From assembly GCA_963828505.1 (NCBI GenBank), contig CAWHFM010000026.1, forward strand, positions 1-64,000: a stretch of DNA of 64,000 nucleotides, written 5' to 3'. The notes under the pieces were generated by a model. The model was not told the DNA's origin, searched no databases, and worked only from the letters and a program-made list of their open reading frames with translations. The translations under genes were made by a program, and so were the position numbers. This document shows positions 25,982 through 35,974 of the stretch, in pieces (the stretch's first letter is position 1; every line of letters begins with the position of its first letter). The stretch comes from Bog-473 sp963828505. Its GTDB lineage: Bacteria; Actinomycetota; Acidimicrobiia; Acidimicrobiales; RAAP-2.

Positions 25982-26665
25982 TCACAGCTCGAGGTTCTTG
26001 GCGAGTCCCGCGAAGTCGTTCTGTCCGAAGTCGCCGATGACGGCGGTGGTCCCCGACATTGAGACGACACTCGCGGCCGGTCGGCCCGTAAGACTTCCGG
26101 TCGGATTGGTCGGCCAGACACCCGTGCTTCGGTGTACACATAGCCCGATATTGGTCCGTCGAACGCAGTGACGATCACTGTGTCGCCCGAGGTCGCGACC
26201 GACTCTCCGAACTGATGCACTGAACTCGCGGGAGCAGGCAGCGTCGCCGTGGGAGCGGTCGGCCATCCGGACGGGCCGTGCGTGTAGATGTACGTGGCCC
26301 CGATTCCCCCCCGATGCACCCTTCACGTAGAGGTAGGCCGCTCCTGAGTCCTCATCGGTGAAGTCGGCGCCGACCGCGATGGTGTCGCCTGCGATCCCGA
26401 TGAAATCGCCGAACTCACCTCGGTCCAAGGGATGGCTCAAGGTGAGGGTCGGCGTCGTCGGCCAGCCCGACGAGCCCTCTTGGTAGATGTAGGCGGCTCC
26501 GCTCGCGGCATCGGACTGATAGGCATCCACGACGATGGTCTTTCCCTCGACGGCCACCGATCGACCGAACCCGTCCTGGTCGGTCGCGCCCGGATCCTGC
26601 AATGTGACGGTCGGTTCTTTCGGCCAACCGTGCGTTCCCTCCGAATCGTCCACCCTCTGCGACAA
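25982..26665 (-). pseudogene. FG-GAP/beta-propeller repeat protein remnant
   Basis: It contains repeated blades of the pattern FGRSVAVEGKTIVVDAY, SGAAYIYQEGSSGWPTTPT, FGDFIGIAGDTIAVGA and SGAAYLYVKG. After a frame change at the C7 run (26306-26312) come FGESVATSGDTVIVTAF and SGYVYTEA, and a further change near 26120 leads to VVSMSGTTAVIGDFGQND. Such repeats build integrin-like beta-propellers on secreted proteins. No signal peptide or clean start is visible, so the 5' part is missing. At least two frameshifts. Confidence 0.72.
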
Positions 26666-27015
26666 TCGTCCGTCAGCGGCCGCGACGGGCGCACGAGGAA
26701 TCCGTGAGGGTTTCTGTGACAGAGACCCGTAATCCGGTCGCGACCAGGATCGGAGCGACCGGCTCGCCCTCCGGCCCGGTTCGCGGAGATTCGGGCACCC
26801 CGAGCCGGGACAAGAGAGGACGGGTGCTTCCGCTGGAGGGGCGCCGGAGCGGACGTCGTCGCAAGCAGCCCCCGGCCGCGCCTATTCTTGGCCTGGGTAA
26901 GCGGCCTCCGACAGAGGTCGGAGCACGTGCGTTGCGCCTCCGCCGTATGGCCCGAAGCAGGTTCGCGCGCCCGCGTGGGCCCGAGTCAGACCATCACGAC
27001 ACAAGGAGCTTCGAC
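26666..27015 (+). promoter_or_regulatory. ahcY upstream region with leader hairpin
   Basis: 350 bp without a gene. A hairpin CTCCGAC-AGAG-GTCGGAG lies at 26906-26923, about 90 bp upstream of ahcY, and may be in the leader. I could not match the SAH riboswitch consensus. Confidence 0.35.
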
Positions 27016-28458
<1,443 letters not shown>

Positions 28459-28468
28459 GCTGCCCCAC

Positions 28469-28507
28469 CCGGTCGGCTCACCGAGAAGTCCCCGCTGAGC
28501 CGACCGG
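28469..28507. terminator. bidirectional hairpin after ahcY
   Basis: 12-bp perfect stem CCGGTCGGCTCA/TGAGCCGACCGG with a 15-nt loop between the convergent ahcY and anti-sigma genes. Confidence 0.78.
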
Positions 28508-28555
28508 CGCCGCCAAGCGGTGCTGGTCGGCTTGGCCCAGGGATCGCGGAGCCGG

Positions 28556-29254
28556 TCAACTCAGCACCGCGGACGCGATGATCGCACCCCCGGAGTCGAG
28601 GACCTCGGCCGCGCGCAGCCGGGAGGGATCGACGGGCAGCGGGACGCTCCACGCCGCATAGCCCGCCTTGGCCATGAACGTGCCCACGGTCTTGCGCTGT
28701 CCGGAGTCGGTCACCACCACGCACGACACCCATCCCCGGGCCGACGAGTCGGCGAGCATCATCGACATCCACGGGCTCGCCCCGCCCGAGGCGACGACGT
28801 GCCCGACCGTGCGGCCGCCGTCCACCAGCGCCGCCGAGACGACCGTGGGGCGGGCCGAATGGCCGCGCTGCGCGGTCGCCGGCGGTGACGTCGACGGCGC
28901 CGACGAGAACCCGAGGCCCAACCCGAGGCCGAGCGCGATCACCGCCGCTGCAGCGGCCACCGGCATCCAGCGCGGCACATTCCGGCCCAAGCGCCGCCGC
29001 GGCGACTCGGCCACACCCATCCGCTCGAACAGGCGCACCTCGAAGCCGAGCGGGGGCTCCATCTCCGGCGCAATCTGCACGACCGTGTCCGCGGTGCGCG
29101 CCAGGTGCTCGAGCTCGTCCGCGCAGCGCGGGCACGAGTCGACGTGGGCCAGCACGCGGGCGCGGTCGCGGCCGGTGAGCACGCCGAGCGCGAGCTCGGG
29201 CAGCTCGTCGGCGAACGCGTCGCAGGTGTTCGTGTCGTCTCTGGAAGTGCTCAT
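28556..29254 (-). CDS. RskA-type anti-sigma factor
   Basis: 232 aa from ATG 29254, overlapping the sigma gene stop by 4 bp (ATGA). The N-terminal zinc-associated anti-sigma domain shows HVDSCPRCADELEH (HxxxCxxC). A single membrane helix MPVAAAAAVIALGLGLGLGF lies at about 112-131, and an extracytoplasmic RskA-like domain ends in VPLPVDPSRLRAAEVL. It sequesters the ECF factor encoded just upstream until an envelope signal triggers release. Confidence 0.93.
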   Translation of the reverse strand: MSTSRDDTNTCDAFADELPELALGVLTGRDRARVLAHVDSCPRCADELEHLARTADTVVQIAPEMEPPLGFEVRLFERMGVAESPRRRLGRNVPRWMPVAAAAAVIALGLGLGLGFSSAPSTSPPATAQRGHSARPTVVSAALVDGGRTVGHVVASGGASPWMSMMLADSSARGWVSCVVVTDSGQRKTVGTFMAKAGYAAWSVPLPVDPSRLRAAEVLDSGGAIIASAVLS

Positions 29255-29838
29255 GTCTGCTCCGTCACCCCCTCGGCCCACCCCTTGTCGTGCTCGACCG
29301 CGCCGCGCAGGCGGATGAGCGCCGTCCTGATCCGCGTCTTCGCCGTCCCCAGCGGGATCCCCTCGGACTCGCTTATCTCGAGTGCGGTGCGGCCGTAGAC
29401 AGCGGCGAGCACGACGGCGCGGCGCTGTGTCTCGGGGAGCCCGGCGAGTGCCCGTTGCACCGTGTCGCGCGCGTCCCCTCGGCCGAGGGCGTCCTCCGGG
29501 AGGTACTCGCCGCTCACCTGGGCCAAGGCGGCGAAGTCTTCGGGGTCGGTCGGGACGGCCCGGCGCATGCGCAGGGCGTCAATGGCCAGGTTCCGGGTGA
29601 TCGTGAGCACCCACGACGCCACCGAGCCGCGGCGGGGGTCGAAGACCGGGGCGTGGCGCCACGCCCGCAACAAGGCCTCCTGGGCCACGTCCTCGGCCAC
29701 GCCCGAATCCCCCGTCATGGAGTAGGCCAGGCCGAAGACCCGGCGCTGGTAGCGGCGCACGAACGTGACCGCGGCCGCCTGCTCCCCGACAGCCATCCCG
29801 GCCAGCACGGCCTCGTCGGACGGCTCGGTCCCGGTCAT
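29251..29838 (-). CDS. ECF RNA polymerase sigma factor
   Basis: 195 aa from ATG 29838. Region 2 reads FVRRYQRRVFGLAYSMTGDS, AEDVAQEALLRAWRHA and VASWVLTITRNLAIDALR. Region 4 reads LPETQRRAVVLAAVYGRTAL then GIPLGTAKTRIRTALIRLR, the HTH that reads the -35 box. It is paired with the RskA-type anti-sigma factor (4-bp overlap). It probably autoregulates the pair; its promoter lies in the gap before the divergent membrane protein gene. Confidence 0.95.
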   Translation of the reverse strand: MTGTEPSDEAVLAGMAVGEQAAAVTFVRRYQRRVFGLAYSMTGDSGVAEDVAQEALLRAWRHAPVFDPRRGSVASWVLTITRNLAIDALRMRRAVPTDPEDFAALAQVSGEYLPEDALGRGDARDTVQRALAGLPETQRRAVVLAAVYGRTALEISESEGIPLGTAKTRIRTALIRLRGAVEHDKGWAEGVTEQT

Positions 29839-29936
29839 GTGCGATTCTCTCACCGAACAGTTGTACGGCTCAGGGCGACCCGGAGATTTCCCCTGGTCGG
29901 CGCCATCCCGGACCGGGGCCTGTCCGTACCCCGTTC

Positions 29937-30527
29937 ATGCCCGCCGACGCGCCTGTCACCCATCACCCGGCCCGCCTGCGTCCCGGCGCCGTGCAACTGA
30001 AGGTGCTCACGCGCGGACCCGGGAGCTCCCGCAGGGCGCGGGACCTGGTCACCGACCTGGTGTTCGCTCTGGGAGGGGGGCTGCTGGTGTGGTCCGCCGC
30101 CATCCACTACCACCTCTGGGACGATGGGTACCGCTCCATCGCCACCATCGGTCCTCTCTTCCTGCTCCAGTCGATCGCCGGCCTGGTGATCGGGCTCGGG
30201 CTCGTCGTCGTGCGCCGCCTCTGGGCGGCCCTGGTCGGGATCGGCTTCGTGCTCGCCACCCTGGGCGGGTTCCTCATCTCCGTGGTGCACGGGCTGTTCG
30301 GCTTCGAGGAGACGTGGCTCGCCCCCTTCGCCCAGCAGGCCTTCGCGCTGGAGGTCGCCACGGCGGTGCTGCTCGGGCTCGCCGCCCTCCTCAGCGTCGG
30401 CGCCGGCCGCCGCGAGGCCGACGACGAGCGAAAGGGACGGATCAGCGCAGACCGGCGAAGAGGTCGTCCTCGGGTACCGGCTCACCCGTCGGGTCGGTCA
30501 CGCGGACGAAGCTCTCGGAGCCCATGA
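29937..30527 (+). CDS. four-helix membrane protein of unknown function
   Basis: 196 aa. Hydrophobic segments are LVFALGGGLLVWSAAIHYHL, IGPLFLLQSIAGLVIGLGLV, LWAALVGIGFVLATLGGFLI and FALEVATAVLLGLAALLSV, four probable membrane helices. A basic Arg-rich tail overlaps the convergent amidase gene by 86 bp, so the true stop may be affected by an indel. It is divergent from the ECF sigma gene and could be a target of it. No named family. Confidence 0.7.
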   Translation: MPADAPVTHHPARLRPGAVQLKVLTRGPGSSRRARDLVTDLVFALGGGLLVWSAAIHYHLWDDGYRSIATIGPLFLLQSIAGLVIGLGLVVVRRLWAALVGIGFVLATLGGFLISVVHGLFGFEETWLAPFAQQAFALEVATAVLLGLAALLSVGAGRREADDERKGRISADRRRGRPRVPAHPSGRSRGRSSRSP

Positions 30528-31263
30528 CCGAGGAGAACAGCTCCTCGCCCATCTGGAGGAAGAAGATGTTGTCGCTCTGGCTGGCGTGGGCACCGAGGGA
30601 GGCGTACTTGCGTCCCGCGACGGCGCTCACGTCCACCACGGTCGTGATGAGCTCGTCGGGGGTGCCGAAGTCGGGGTTCTCCGCCACTTCCTCGGGCTCC
30701 TCGGTGCCCGCCTCCGCCATCAGGGTGCGGAACCGCCGGATCGCCTCGCGCCCGAACGCGGTGTAGTAGAGCTTCGCCGCGATCCCCGATCGCTCCAGTG
30801 CAGCGCGTGTCACCCGGTTGGCCTTTATGTGGTCGGGGTGCCCGTAGAAGCCGTTCTCGTCGTAGGTGACGACCACCTGCGGCTCGTACCTTCGCATCAG
30901 CTCGGCCAGGCGCGCCGCGGGCTCCTCCACCGGGGTGCGCCAGAAGCTGCCGGGCGCGTCGTTCTGGGGCCAGCCGTCCATGCCCGAGTCGTGGTAGCCC
31001 AGGAGCTCCAGCTGCGACACCCCGAGGACGTCGCAGCTCGCCTCCAACTCGCGACGGCGCAGCGGCACCACCACGCCCTCGTCGTGGCCGGGGTCGCCCG
31101 GCTTCAGCCCGCCGGGCGCGTCGCCGAGCTCGCCGTTCGTGCACGTGACCAGCACGGTGCGCACACCCTCGTCGGAGTACTTGGCCAGGACCCCGCCCGT
31201 CCCGATCGCCTCGTCGTCGGGGTGCGCGTGCACGGCCATCAGCGTCAGAGGGCGTTCAGGCAT
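30442..31263 (-). CDS. mca: mycothiol S-conjugate amidase / MshB-type deacetylase
   Basis: 273 aa from ATG 31263. PIG-L (LmbE) family with zinc ligands in VHAHPDDEAIGTGG and FYGHPDHIKAN. Specific stretches such as CTNGELGDAP and YTAFGREAIRRF resemble Mca/MshB proteins. Mca cleaves mycothiol conjugates to a mercapturic acid and GlcN-inositol for detoxification; MshB removes the acetyl group in mycothiol synthesis. I favour Mca from the DP-rich C-terminal domain, but sequence inspection cannot separate them. Either implies mycothiol metabolism. Confidence 0.85.
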   Translation of the reverse strand: MPERPLTLMAVHAHPDDEAIGTGGVLAKYSDEGVRTVLVTCTNGELGDAPGGLKPGDPGHDEGVVVPLRRRELEASCDVLGVSQLELLGYHDSGMDGWPQNDAPGSFWRTPVEEPAARLAELMRRYEPQVVVTYDENGFYGHPDHIKANRVTRAALERSGIAAKLYYTAFGREAIRRFRTLMAEAGTEEPEEVAENPDFGTPDELITTVVDVSAVAGRKYASLGAHASQSDNIFFLQMGEELFSSVMGSESFVRVTDPTGEPVPEDDLFAGLR

Positions 31264-31298
31264 GGACAGCAGAGTACGGTGCGCGGACGCCGGCCCGA

Positions 31299-32192
31299 TC
31301 AGGTCTGCAGGTCGCCGACGCTCGCCGCCAACCGGCTCAGCTCCTCGTCCCATGACGCGGGCGGCGCCATGGGACGCACGACGAACTTGGAGAACCCCAC
31401 CTGAAGGAAACGGCCGATCATGTCGCGCAGACCACCGAGGCCGACAGGTACCAACTGCTCCAGGGGTCTGCCGCGTGCCCGGCGCGCCAGCGGCGAGCTG
31501 GCGAGCGCTGTGAGGTCGGTCCCTTCGGGGGCGTAGCCCAGGCTGACCCCGAAGTGCTCGGGATCGATGGTGCGCCCGTTGGCCTCCGCCACCTCGTCGA
31601 TCACCCGCTTGCCCGCCGCCGCGTCCTCGGGCGTGCAGAACGCGGGGATCCAGCCGTCGGCCAGGCGCCCGCAGCGCTCGAGCGCGGCCGGCAGGTTCCC
31701 GCCCAGCCACACGTCGAAGGGTTCTTGGACCGGCCGCGGCGACACGGACACATCGGCGAACGTGCCGGCCGGGCCATCGTGGCTGACCACTTCGCCGGAC
31801 CACAGCCGGCGTAGCACGGGCAGGGCGTCCTCCATCAGAGAGGCCCGCTCCGCCGTCGAGATCCCGATGGCGGAGCGTTCCGCGCCGATGGCGAGGCCAG
31901 GCACGAAGGTCAAGAGGAACCGGCCACCCGAGAGCTGGTCGAGCGTCGCCACCGCCTTGGCCAGCCAGACGAGGTTGCGCCCCGGGAGCAGCATGGTCGT
32001 CCCTATTTTCAGCTTGGGGCAGGCGCCTGACGCCCAGGCCAACCCGACCATGGGGTCCGGGCCCGGTCTCGTGAGCACCTCCGACAGCCACAGGGAGTCG
32101 AACCCCGAGTCCCGGATGCCGTGGCCCAGCGCGACGACCTCGTCGGGCCCGAGGTCCGCACCGCCCGCACCGATGCCGATGCGGACCTTCAC
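31299..32192 (-). CDS. LLM-class (F420-type) oxidoreductase
   Basis: 297 aa from GTG 32192, overlapping the threonine aldolase stop by 4 bp. Luciferase-like TIM barrel: VRIGIGAGGADLGPDE, GFDSLWLSEVL, KIGTTMLLPGRNLVWLAKAV, LSGGRFLLTFVPGL and PFDVWLGGNLPAALERCGRL. Conserved glycines around GGRF and LGG match F420/FMN-binding members. The substrate is unknown. The coupling to threonine aldolase suggests a shared pathway or only shared expression. Confidence 0.9.
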   Translation of the reverse strand: MKVRIGIGAGGADLGPDEVVALGHGIRDSGFDSLWLSEVLTRPGPDPMVGLAWASGACPKLKIGTTMLLPGRNLVWLAKAVATLDQLSGGRFLLTFVPGLAIGAERSAIGISTAERASLMEDALPVLRRLWSGEVVSHDGPAGTFADVSVSPRPVQEPFDVWLGGNLPAALERCGRLADGWIPAFCTPEDAAAGKRVIDEVAEANGRTIDPEHFGVSLGYAPEGTDLTALASSPLARRARGRPLEQLVPVGLGGLRDMIGRFLQVGFSKFVVRPMAPPASWDEELSRLAASVGDLQT

Positions 32193-33208
32193 GGCGCGCC
32201 GCCGATGGCCCGTACGGCCATGGCCACGCCGTCGTCGTCGACATCGTGGTGGGTCACGAAGCGGACCGTCCGCGGCGCGATGGCATGGGCCAGGACCCCG
32301 TGCCGGCCCAGGTGGTCGAGCAGCTTCTCGGGGTCGGCGTGGTCGAAGGTGACGATGTTGGTGCGCACCGACACCGGGTCGAGGCCGCACGAGGGCCAGC
32401 GGGCCGCGACCGCATCGGCCAGTCGGGCCGCCCGCGCGTGGTCCTCGGGCAGTCGGCCGACCATGTCGCGCAGCGCCACCAGACCAGGCGCGGCGAGCAC
32501 GCCCGCCTGGCGCATGCCGCCCCCGAGGCGCTTGCGCTCGAGGCGCGCCGCCGCCACGACGTCGGCGTCCCCCGCCAACAGGGACCCGACCGGAGCGCAC
32601 AGCCCCTTGGACAGGCAGCACATCACCGTGGTGGCGGGCCGGGCCCAGTCGGCCGCAGCCACGCCGCTGGCGGCCTCGGCGTTGAAGAGCCGGGCCCCGT
32701 CGAGGTGGATGGGCACCGGCCCGGCCGCCTCGGCCAACACCCGCAGGCGAGCCTCGCTCCAGATGGCGCCCGACGCCGCCATGTGCGTGTTCTCGATGCT
32801 GACCAGCGACACCGCCGGCTGGTGGTTCTCGGACGACCGGCGCGCCTCGGTCACGTCGTCGGCGCGCACCATGCCGTCCACGTCGTCGACCGTGTGGAAC
32901 TGGACGCCCGCGTTCTTCGACGCCGCGCCGTACTCGTACGCCACCACGTGCTGGCGGCGTCCGGCCACCACTGCCGTGCCCGGCGCGCACAGGACGCGCA
33001 GAGCCACCTGGTTCGCCATCACACCGGAGGCGACGAAGAGGGCAGCCGCCTTCCCGACCCGGGCCGCGAAGGCCTCCTCGAGCGCCCGCACCGTGGGGTC
33101 CTCGCCGTAGTCGTCGTCGCCAACCTCCGCCTCGGCCATGGCGCGCCGCATGGCGGGGGTCGGCCTGGTGACGGTGTCGCTTCGCAGGTCGACGCGGCCG
33201 CCGTTCAC
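32189..33208 (-). CDS. ltaE: low-specificity L-threonine aldolase
   Basis: 339 aa. PLP fold-type I enzyme: VDLRSDTVTRPTPAMRRAM start, DDDYGEDPTVRALEE, IHLDGARLFNAEAASG (PLP Asp) and the Schiff-base lysine in CLSKGLCAPVGS. It splits threonine or allo-threonine to glycine and acetaldehyde. It is divergent from the thioesterase gene and co-translated with the LLM oxidoreductase. Confidence 0.95.
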   Translation of the reverse strand: MNGGRVDLRSDTVTRPTPAMRRAMAEAEVGDDDYGEDPTVRALEEAFAARVGKAAALFVASGVMANQVALRVLCAPGTAVVAGRRQHVVAYEYGAASKNAGVQFHTVDDVDGMVRADDVTEARRSSENHQPAVSLVSIENTHMAASGAIWSEARLRVLAEAAGPVPIHLDGARLFNAEAASGVAAADWARPATTVMCCLSKGLCAPVGSLLAGDADVVAAARLERKRLGGGMRQAGVLAAPGLVALRDMVGRLPEDHARAARLADAVAARWPSCGLDPVSVRTNIVTFDHADPEKLLDHLGRHGVLAHAIAPRTVRFVTHHDVDDDGVAMAVRAIGGAP

Positions 33209-33261
33209 GCGGTCAGACTAAACGGAGCGCCGCTAGCATCCGCCGGTGACAAGTCCTCCGA

Positions 33262-33331
33262 CCCCTCCGACCCCGCCGACCCCGCCGACCCCGCCGACCC
33301 CGGACCCCGCCGACCCCGACCCCGACCCCGC
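33262..33331. repeat. CCGACC-type low-complexity tract
   Basis: Short tandem units of CCCCGCCGA/CCCCGA near the 5' end of the thioesterase gene; encodes Pro/Thr-rich text in two frames. Confidence 0.85.
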
Positions 33332-33396
33332 CGGCCCCGTCCGGGCGCGACGCCCTTCCGCCGAGCTTCAGCGACGTCCCCAACGTCCACGATCTG

Positions 33397-33777
33397 TTGG
33401 GGGTCGAGATCATTGAGGCGAGACCGGAGCAGGTCGTCATGCGCCTCCCGGTGGACTGGAGGGTGCACCAGCCCTACGGCATCCTCCACGGCGGCGTTTC
33501 GGCCCTGTTGGCCGAGTCGGCGGCCAGCTTCGGCGCCGCGCTCAACGCCCCTCCCGGTCGCGGTGTCGTCGGGATAGAGCTCAACGCCAGCCACCTCCGC
33601 CCGGTCAGTGACGGGCACCTGACCGCCCGGGCGACGCCGGTCCGGGTCGGTCGCACGGTGCAGGTCTGGTCCATCAGCCTGACCGGCGACGACGACCGGG
33701 CCATCTGCACTGCCCGTTGCACCCTGGCCGTGATCGACATGCCCGAGCGGGCGTCCGGGCCGGGTCCTACGGAGTAG
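33397..33777 (+). CDS. PaaI-type hotdog thioesterase
   Basis: 126 aa if read from TTG 33397. The hotdog core is HQPYGILHGGVSALLAESAA (GGxxxxLAEsaa acyl-CoA signature), VGIELNASHLRPV and LTARATPVRVGRTVQVW. Upstream, GTG 33246 opens a Pro/Thr tract (TSPPTPPTPPTPPT) that runs out of frame. Removing one base near 33302 would join it to PSGRDALPPSFSDVPNVHDL and this domain, so the original protein was probably about 175 aa. It hydrolyses acyl-CoA thioesters; substrate unknown. It precedes the LLM-thiolase operon by 32 bp. Confidence 0.82.
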   Translation: MGVEIIEARPEQVVMRLPVDWRVHQPYGILHGGVSALLAESAASFGAALNAPPGRGVVGIELNASHLRPVSDGHLTARATPVRVGRTVQVWSISLTGDDDRAICTARCTLAVIDMPERASGPGPTE

Positions 33778-33809
33778 CCACGTGACAGTCGCGGCGGTAC
33801 GATGTCGGT

Positions 33810-34775
33810 GTGACCCCGGTAGGAAGAGTTGCGCAGGGTCCATCGCTGGGATTGGTCCTTCCCCCCACCACGCTGGGAGAACTGCCCGAAAACGGCGGTA
33901 GTACCAACGGTACTACCGGGAGCGCCGCCGAGCTGGCCGAGCTCTGTCGCCGAGCCGAAGGCGCGGGCGCCGACTCCTTGTGGGCGGTGGACCACCTGTT
34001 CTGGCCCCACCCGATGGCCGAGGCCTTCACGACGCTGGCCGTGGCCGCCGCTTCGACTACCGGGCCTACCTTGGGCACCTGCGTTCTGCAACTTCCATTG
34101 CGTCGTCCGGGCGCCGTGGCCAAGCAGGCGACCGCGCTCCAGATCCTCTCCGGGGGACGCTTCGTCCTCGGGCTCGGCGTCGGCATCCACCCAGGCGAGT
34201 ACGACCGTGCCGGCGTCGAATTCGGGTGCCGGGGACGCCTCATGGATGAGGGCATCGGCGAGCTGCACCGCGCCTGGGACCTCGACCCCACTCCTCCCTC
34301 GGACTACGTCCAGCAGCCGGCCTCGGTGCCGGTGCCCGTCTTCATCGGGGGATCGAGCGTGGCGGCCAGGCGCAGGGCGGCCGCGGTGGGCGACGGCTTC
34401 ATCCCGCTCTTCCTGACCCCAGAGGAGTACGCGCCGGCGCTGGCCGAGCTCCGGCGCGAGACGTCTGAGGCCGGTCGGGACCCCGACGCCGTCGAGCCGG
34501 CCGTCGTCGTCTTCGCCTGCGTGGGCGACGACGACGGCGCCCACGAGCGGGGGGCGCGCTGGCTCTCACGGCTGTACCGGCTGCCGGCGAAGGCGTTCCG
34601 GCGGCACCTGGTGGCCGGTCCCGCCGACGCGTGCGCCGCCGTACTCCATCGTTTCGCCGACGCCGGGGCGCGCCACATCGTCGTCATGGTGGCCGGGTCA
34701 CCTGCGCTCGAGCACTTCGTGTCGTTGCGCCGGGCGTTCACCGGATCACACGCCCTGGCCGGAACCCTGTCATGA
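33810..34775 (+). CDS. LLM-class F420-type oxidoreductase
   Basis: 321 aa from GTG 33810. Luciferase-like barrel: GADSLWAVDHLFWPHPMAEA, GPTLGTCVLQLPLRRPGAVA, LSGGRFVLGLGVGIHPGEYD and VPVFIGGSSVAARRRAAAVG. The IHPGEYD and GGS segments are typical of F420-dependent members. First gene of a four-gene set coupled by ATGA/GTGA overlaps with a thiolase-like enzyme, a KASIII-like enzyme and a nucleotidyltransferase. It may oxidise or reduce an acyl intermediate; this is inferred from context. Confidence 0.92.
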   Translation: MTPVGRVAQGPSLGLVLPPTTLGELPENGGSTNGTTGSAAELAELCRRAEGAGADSLWAVDHLFWPHPMAEAFTTLAVAAASTTGPTLGTCVLQLPLRRPGAVAKQATALQILSGGRFVLGLGVGIHPGEYDRAGVEFGCRGRLMDEGIGELHRAWDLDPTPPSDYVQQPASVPVPVFIGGSSVAARRRAAAVGDGFIPLFLTPEEYAPALAELRRETSEAGRDPDAVEPAVVVFACVGDDDGAHERGARWLSRLYRLPAKAFRRHLVAGPADACAAVLHRFADAGARHIVVMVAGSPALEHFVSLRRAFTGSHALAGTLS

Positions 34776-35974
34776 GCGGAGCGGGCGTGGCCGTCCTCGG
34801 CACGGGCATGTCCGACATGAGCCGGCGCGACCTGTCCCCCGAGACGATGGCCTACCAGGTCACCCACGAGGCCCTGGGCGACGCCGGTGTGTCCCCCCAC
34901 GAGCTGGGTCTCGTCCTGGTGGGCAACGCCCTGGCCGGCCGCCTGTGCGACCAGGGCTGCCTGCGAGGCCAGACCTGGCTGCGCAAGGCGGGCCTCAACG
35001 ACGTGGCGATCATCAACGTCGACAATTCGTGCGCCGGCGGCAGCTCCGCGCTCCACCTGGCCACGATGGTCGCCCAGACCCAGGACCGCCCCGTGCTCGC
35101 CCTGGGCGTCGAGAAGATGTGGACGGGCAGCCGGGCCGAGACCATCGCCGGGATCGAGGACGGGCTGCCGGCGGAATATCGCGCCGACCTGCACGAGCGC
35201 AAGCACGCCGACGACAACCCGGCCGGCAGCATCCTGATGGGCCTCAACAACACGTGGGCGGAGCGGCTGATGGCCGACGTCGGCGCCACCCCGCGTCAGA
35301 TCGCCTCCGCCGCGGTCAAGGCATTCGACCACGCTGCTCGCAACCCGCTCGCCCAGTGGCAGCGCACGGTGACCGTCGAGGACGTCCTGGGGGCCCCCCA
35401 GGTCGCCGGCGTCCTGACGCGCCTGATGTGCAGCTCGTTCACCGACGGCGCCGCCGCGCTCGTGCTGGGCGGGCCCGACGTCCGGGCCCCGGCGTCCGCC
35501 CCCCGTATCATCGGGTCCGTGGCGCGTTCCGGCAACGGCTCCATCGACTACCACGACCGGCTGGCCCAGGCCGCCGACGCGCTCTGGGAGACGTGCGGCC
35601 TCGGGCCGGACGAGTTCGACCTCGTCGAGCTGCACGACGCCACGGCCGCCGAGGAGCTCTACGCGCTGGAGTCCCTCGGCTTCTTCGCGGCGGGCCAGGC
35701 GGGGCCCGCCACCGAGTCCGGCGGCACCGGTGTGGACACTCCCGGCCTGGCCGTCAACCCGAGCGGCGGCCTGGTGGGGCGGGGCCACCCCCTGGGCGCG
35801 ACGGGCCTGGCCCAGGTAGTCGAGCTCGCCACCCAGTTCAGGGGCCGTGCCGGCGCCCGCCAGGTCGCTGGTGCCCGGTCCGGTGTGGCCGTCAACACGG
35901 GCGGCATCGTCTATGGCGACGCGGGGTTCGTCGGCATCCATGCCGTGCGCGCCGGCTCGGGCCCAGGGATGTGA
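34772..35974 (+). CDS. SCP-x-type thiolase family protein
   Basis: 400 aa from ATG 34772 (ATGA overlap). Thiolase fold with the nucleophile region NVDNSCAGGSSALHLATM, LHDATAAEELYALESLG and the C-terminal NPSGGLVGRGHPLGATGLAQ (catalytic His). The second active-site Cys of classical thiolases is replaced by NTGGIVYGDAG near the end, as in SCP-x and lipid-transfer-protein-like thiolases. These often act in sterol or branched acyl degradation or have non-catalytic roles. Coupled to KASIII (GTGA). Confidence 0.9.
   Translation: MSGAGVAVLGTGMSDMSRRDLSPETMAYQVTHEALGDAGVSPHELGLVLVGNALAGRLCDQGCLRGQTWLRKAGLNDVAIINVDNSCAGGSSALHLATMVAQTQDRPVLALGVEKMWTGSRAETIAGIEDGLPAEYRADLHERKHADDNPAGSILMGLNNTWAERLMADVGATPRQIASAAVKAFDHAARNPLAQWQRTVTVEDVLGAPQVAGVLTRLMCSSFTDGAAALVLGGPDVRAPASAPRIIGSVARSGNGSIDYHDRLAQAADALWETCGLGPDEFDLVELHDATAAEELYALESLGFFAAGQAGPATESGGTGVDTPGLAVNPSGGLVGRGHPLGATGLAQVVELATQFRGRAGARQVAGARSGVAVNTGGIVYGDAGFVGIHAVRAGSGPGM

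Noticed and set aside
26880..27015. Possible SAH riboswitch upstream of ahcY
   Set aside because: A hairpin is present but I could not match the conserved SAH-riboswitch core or pseudoknot; listed only as an upstream region.
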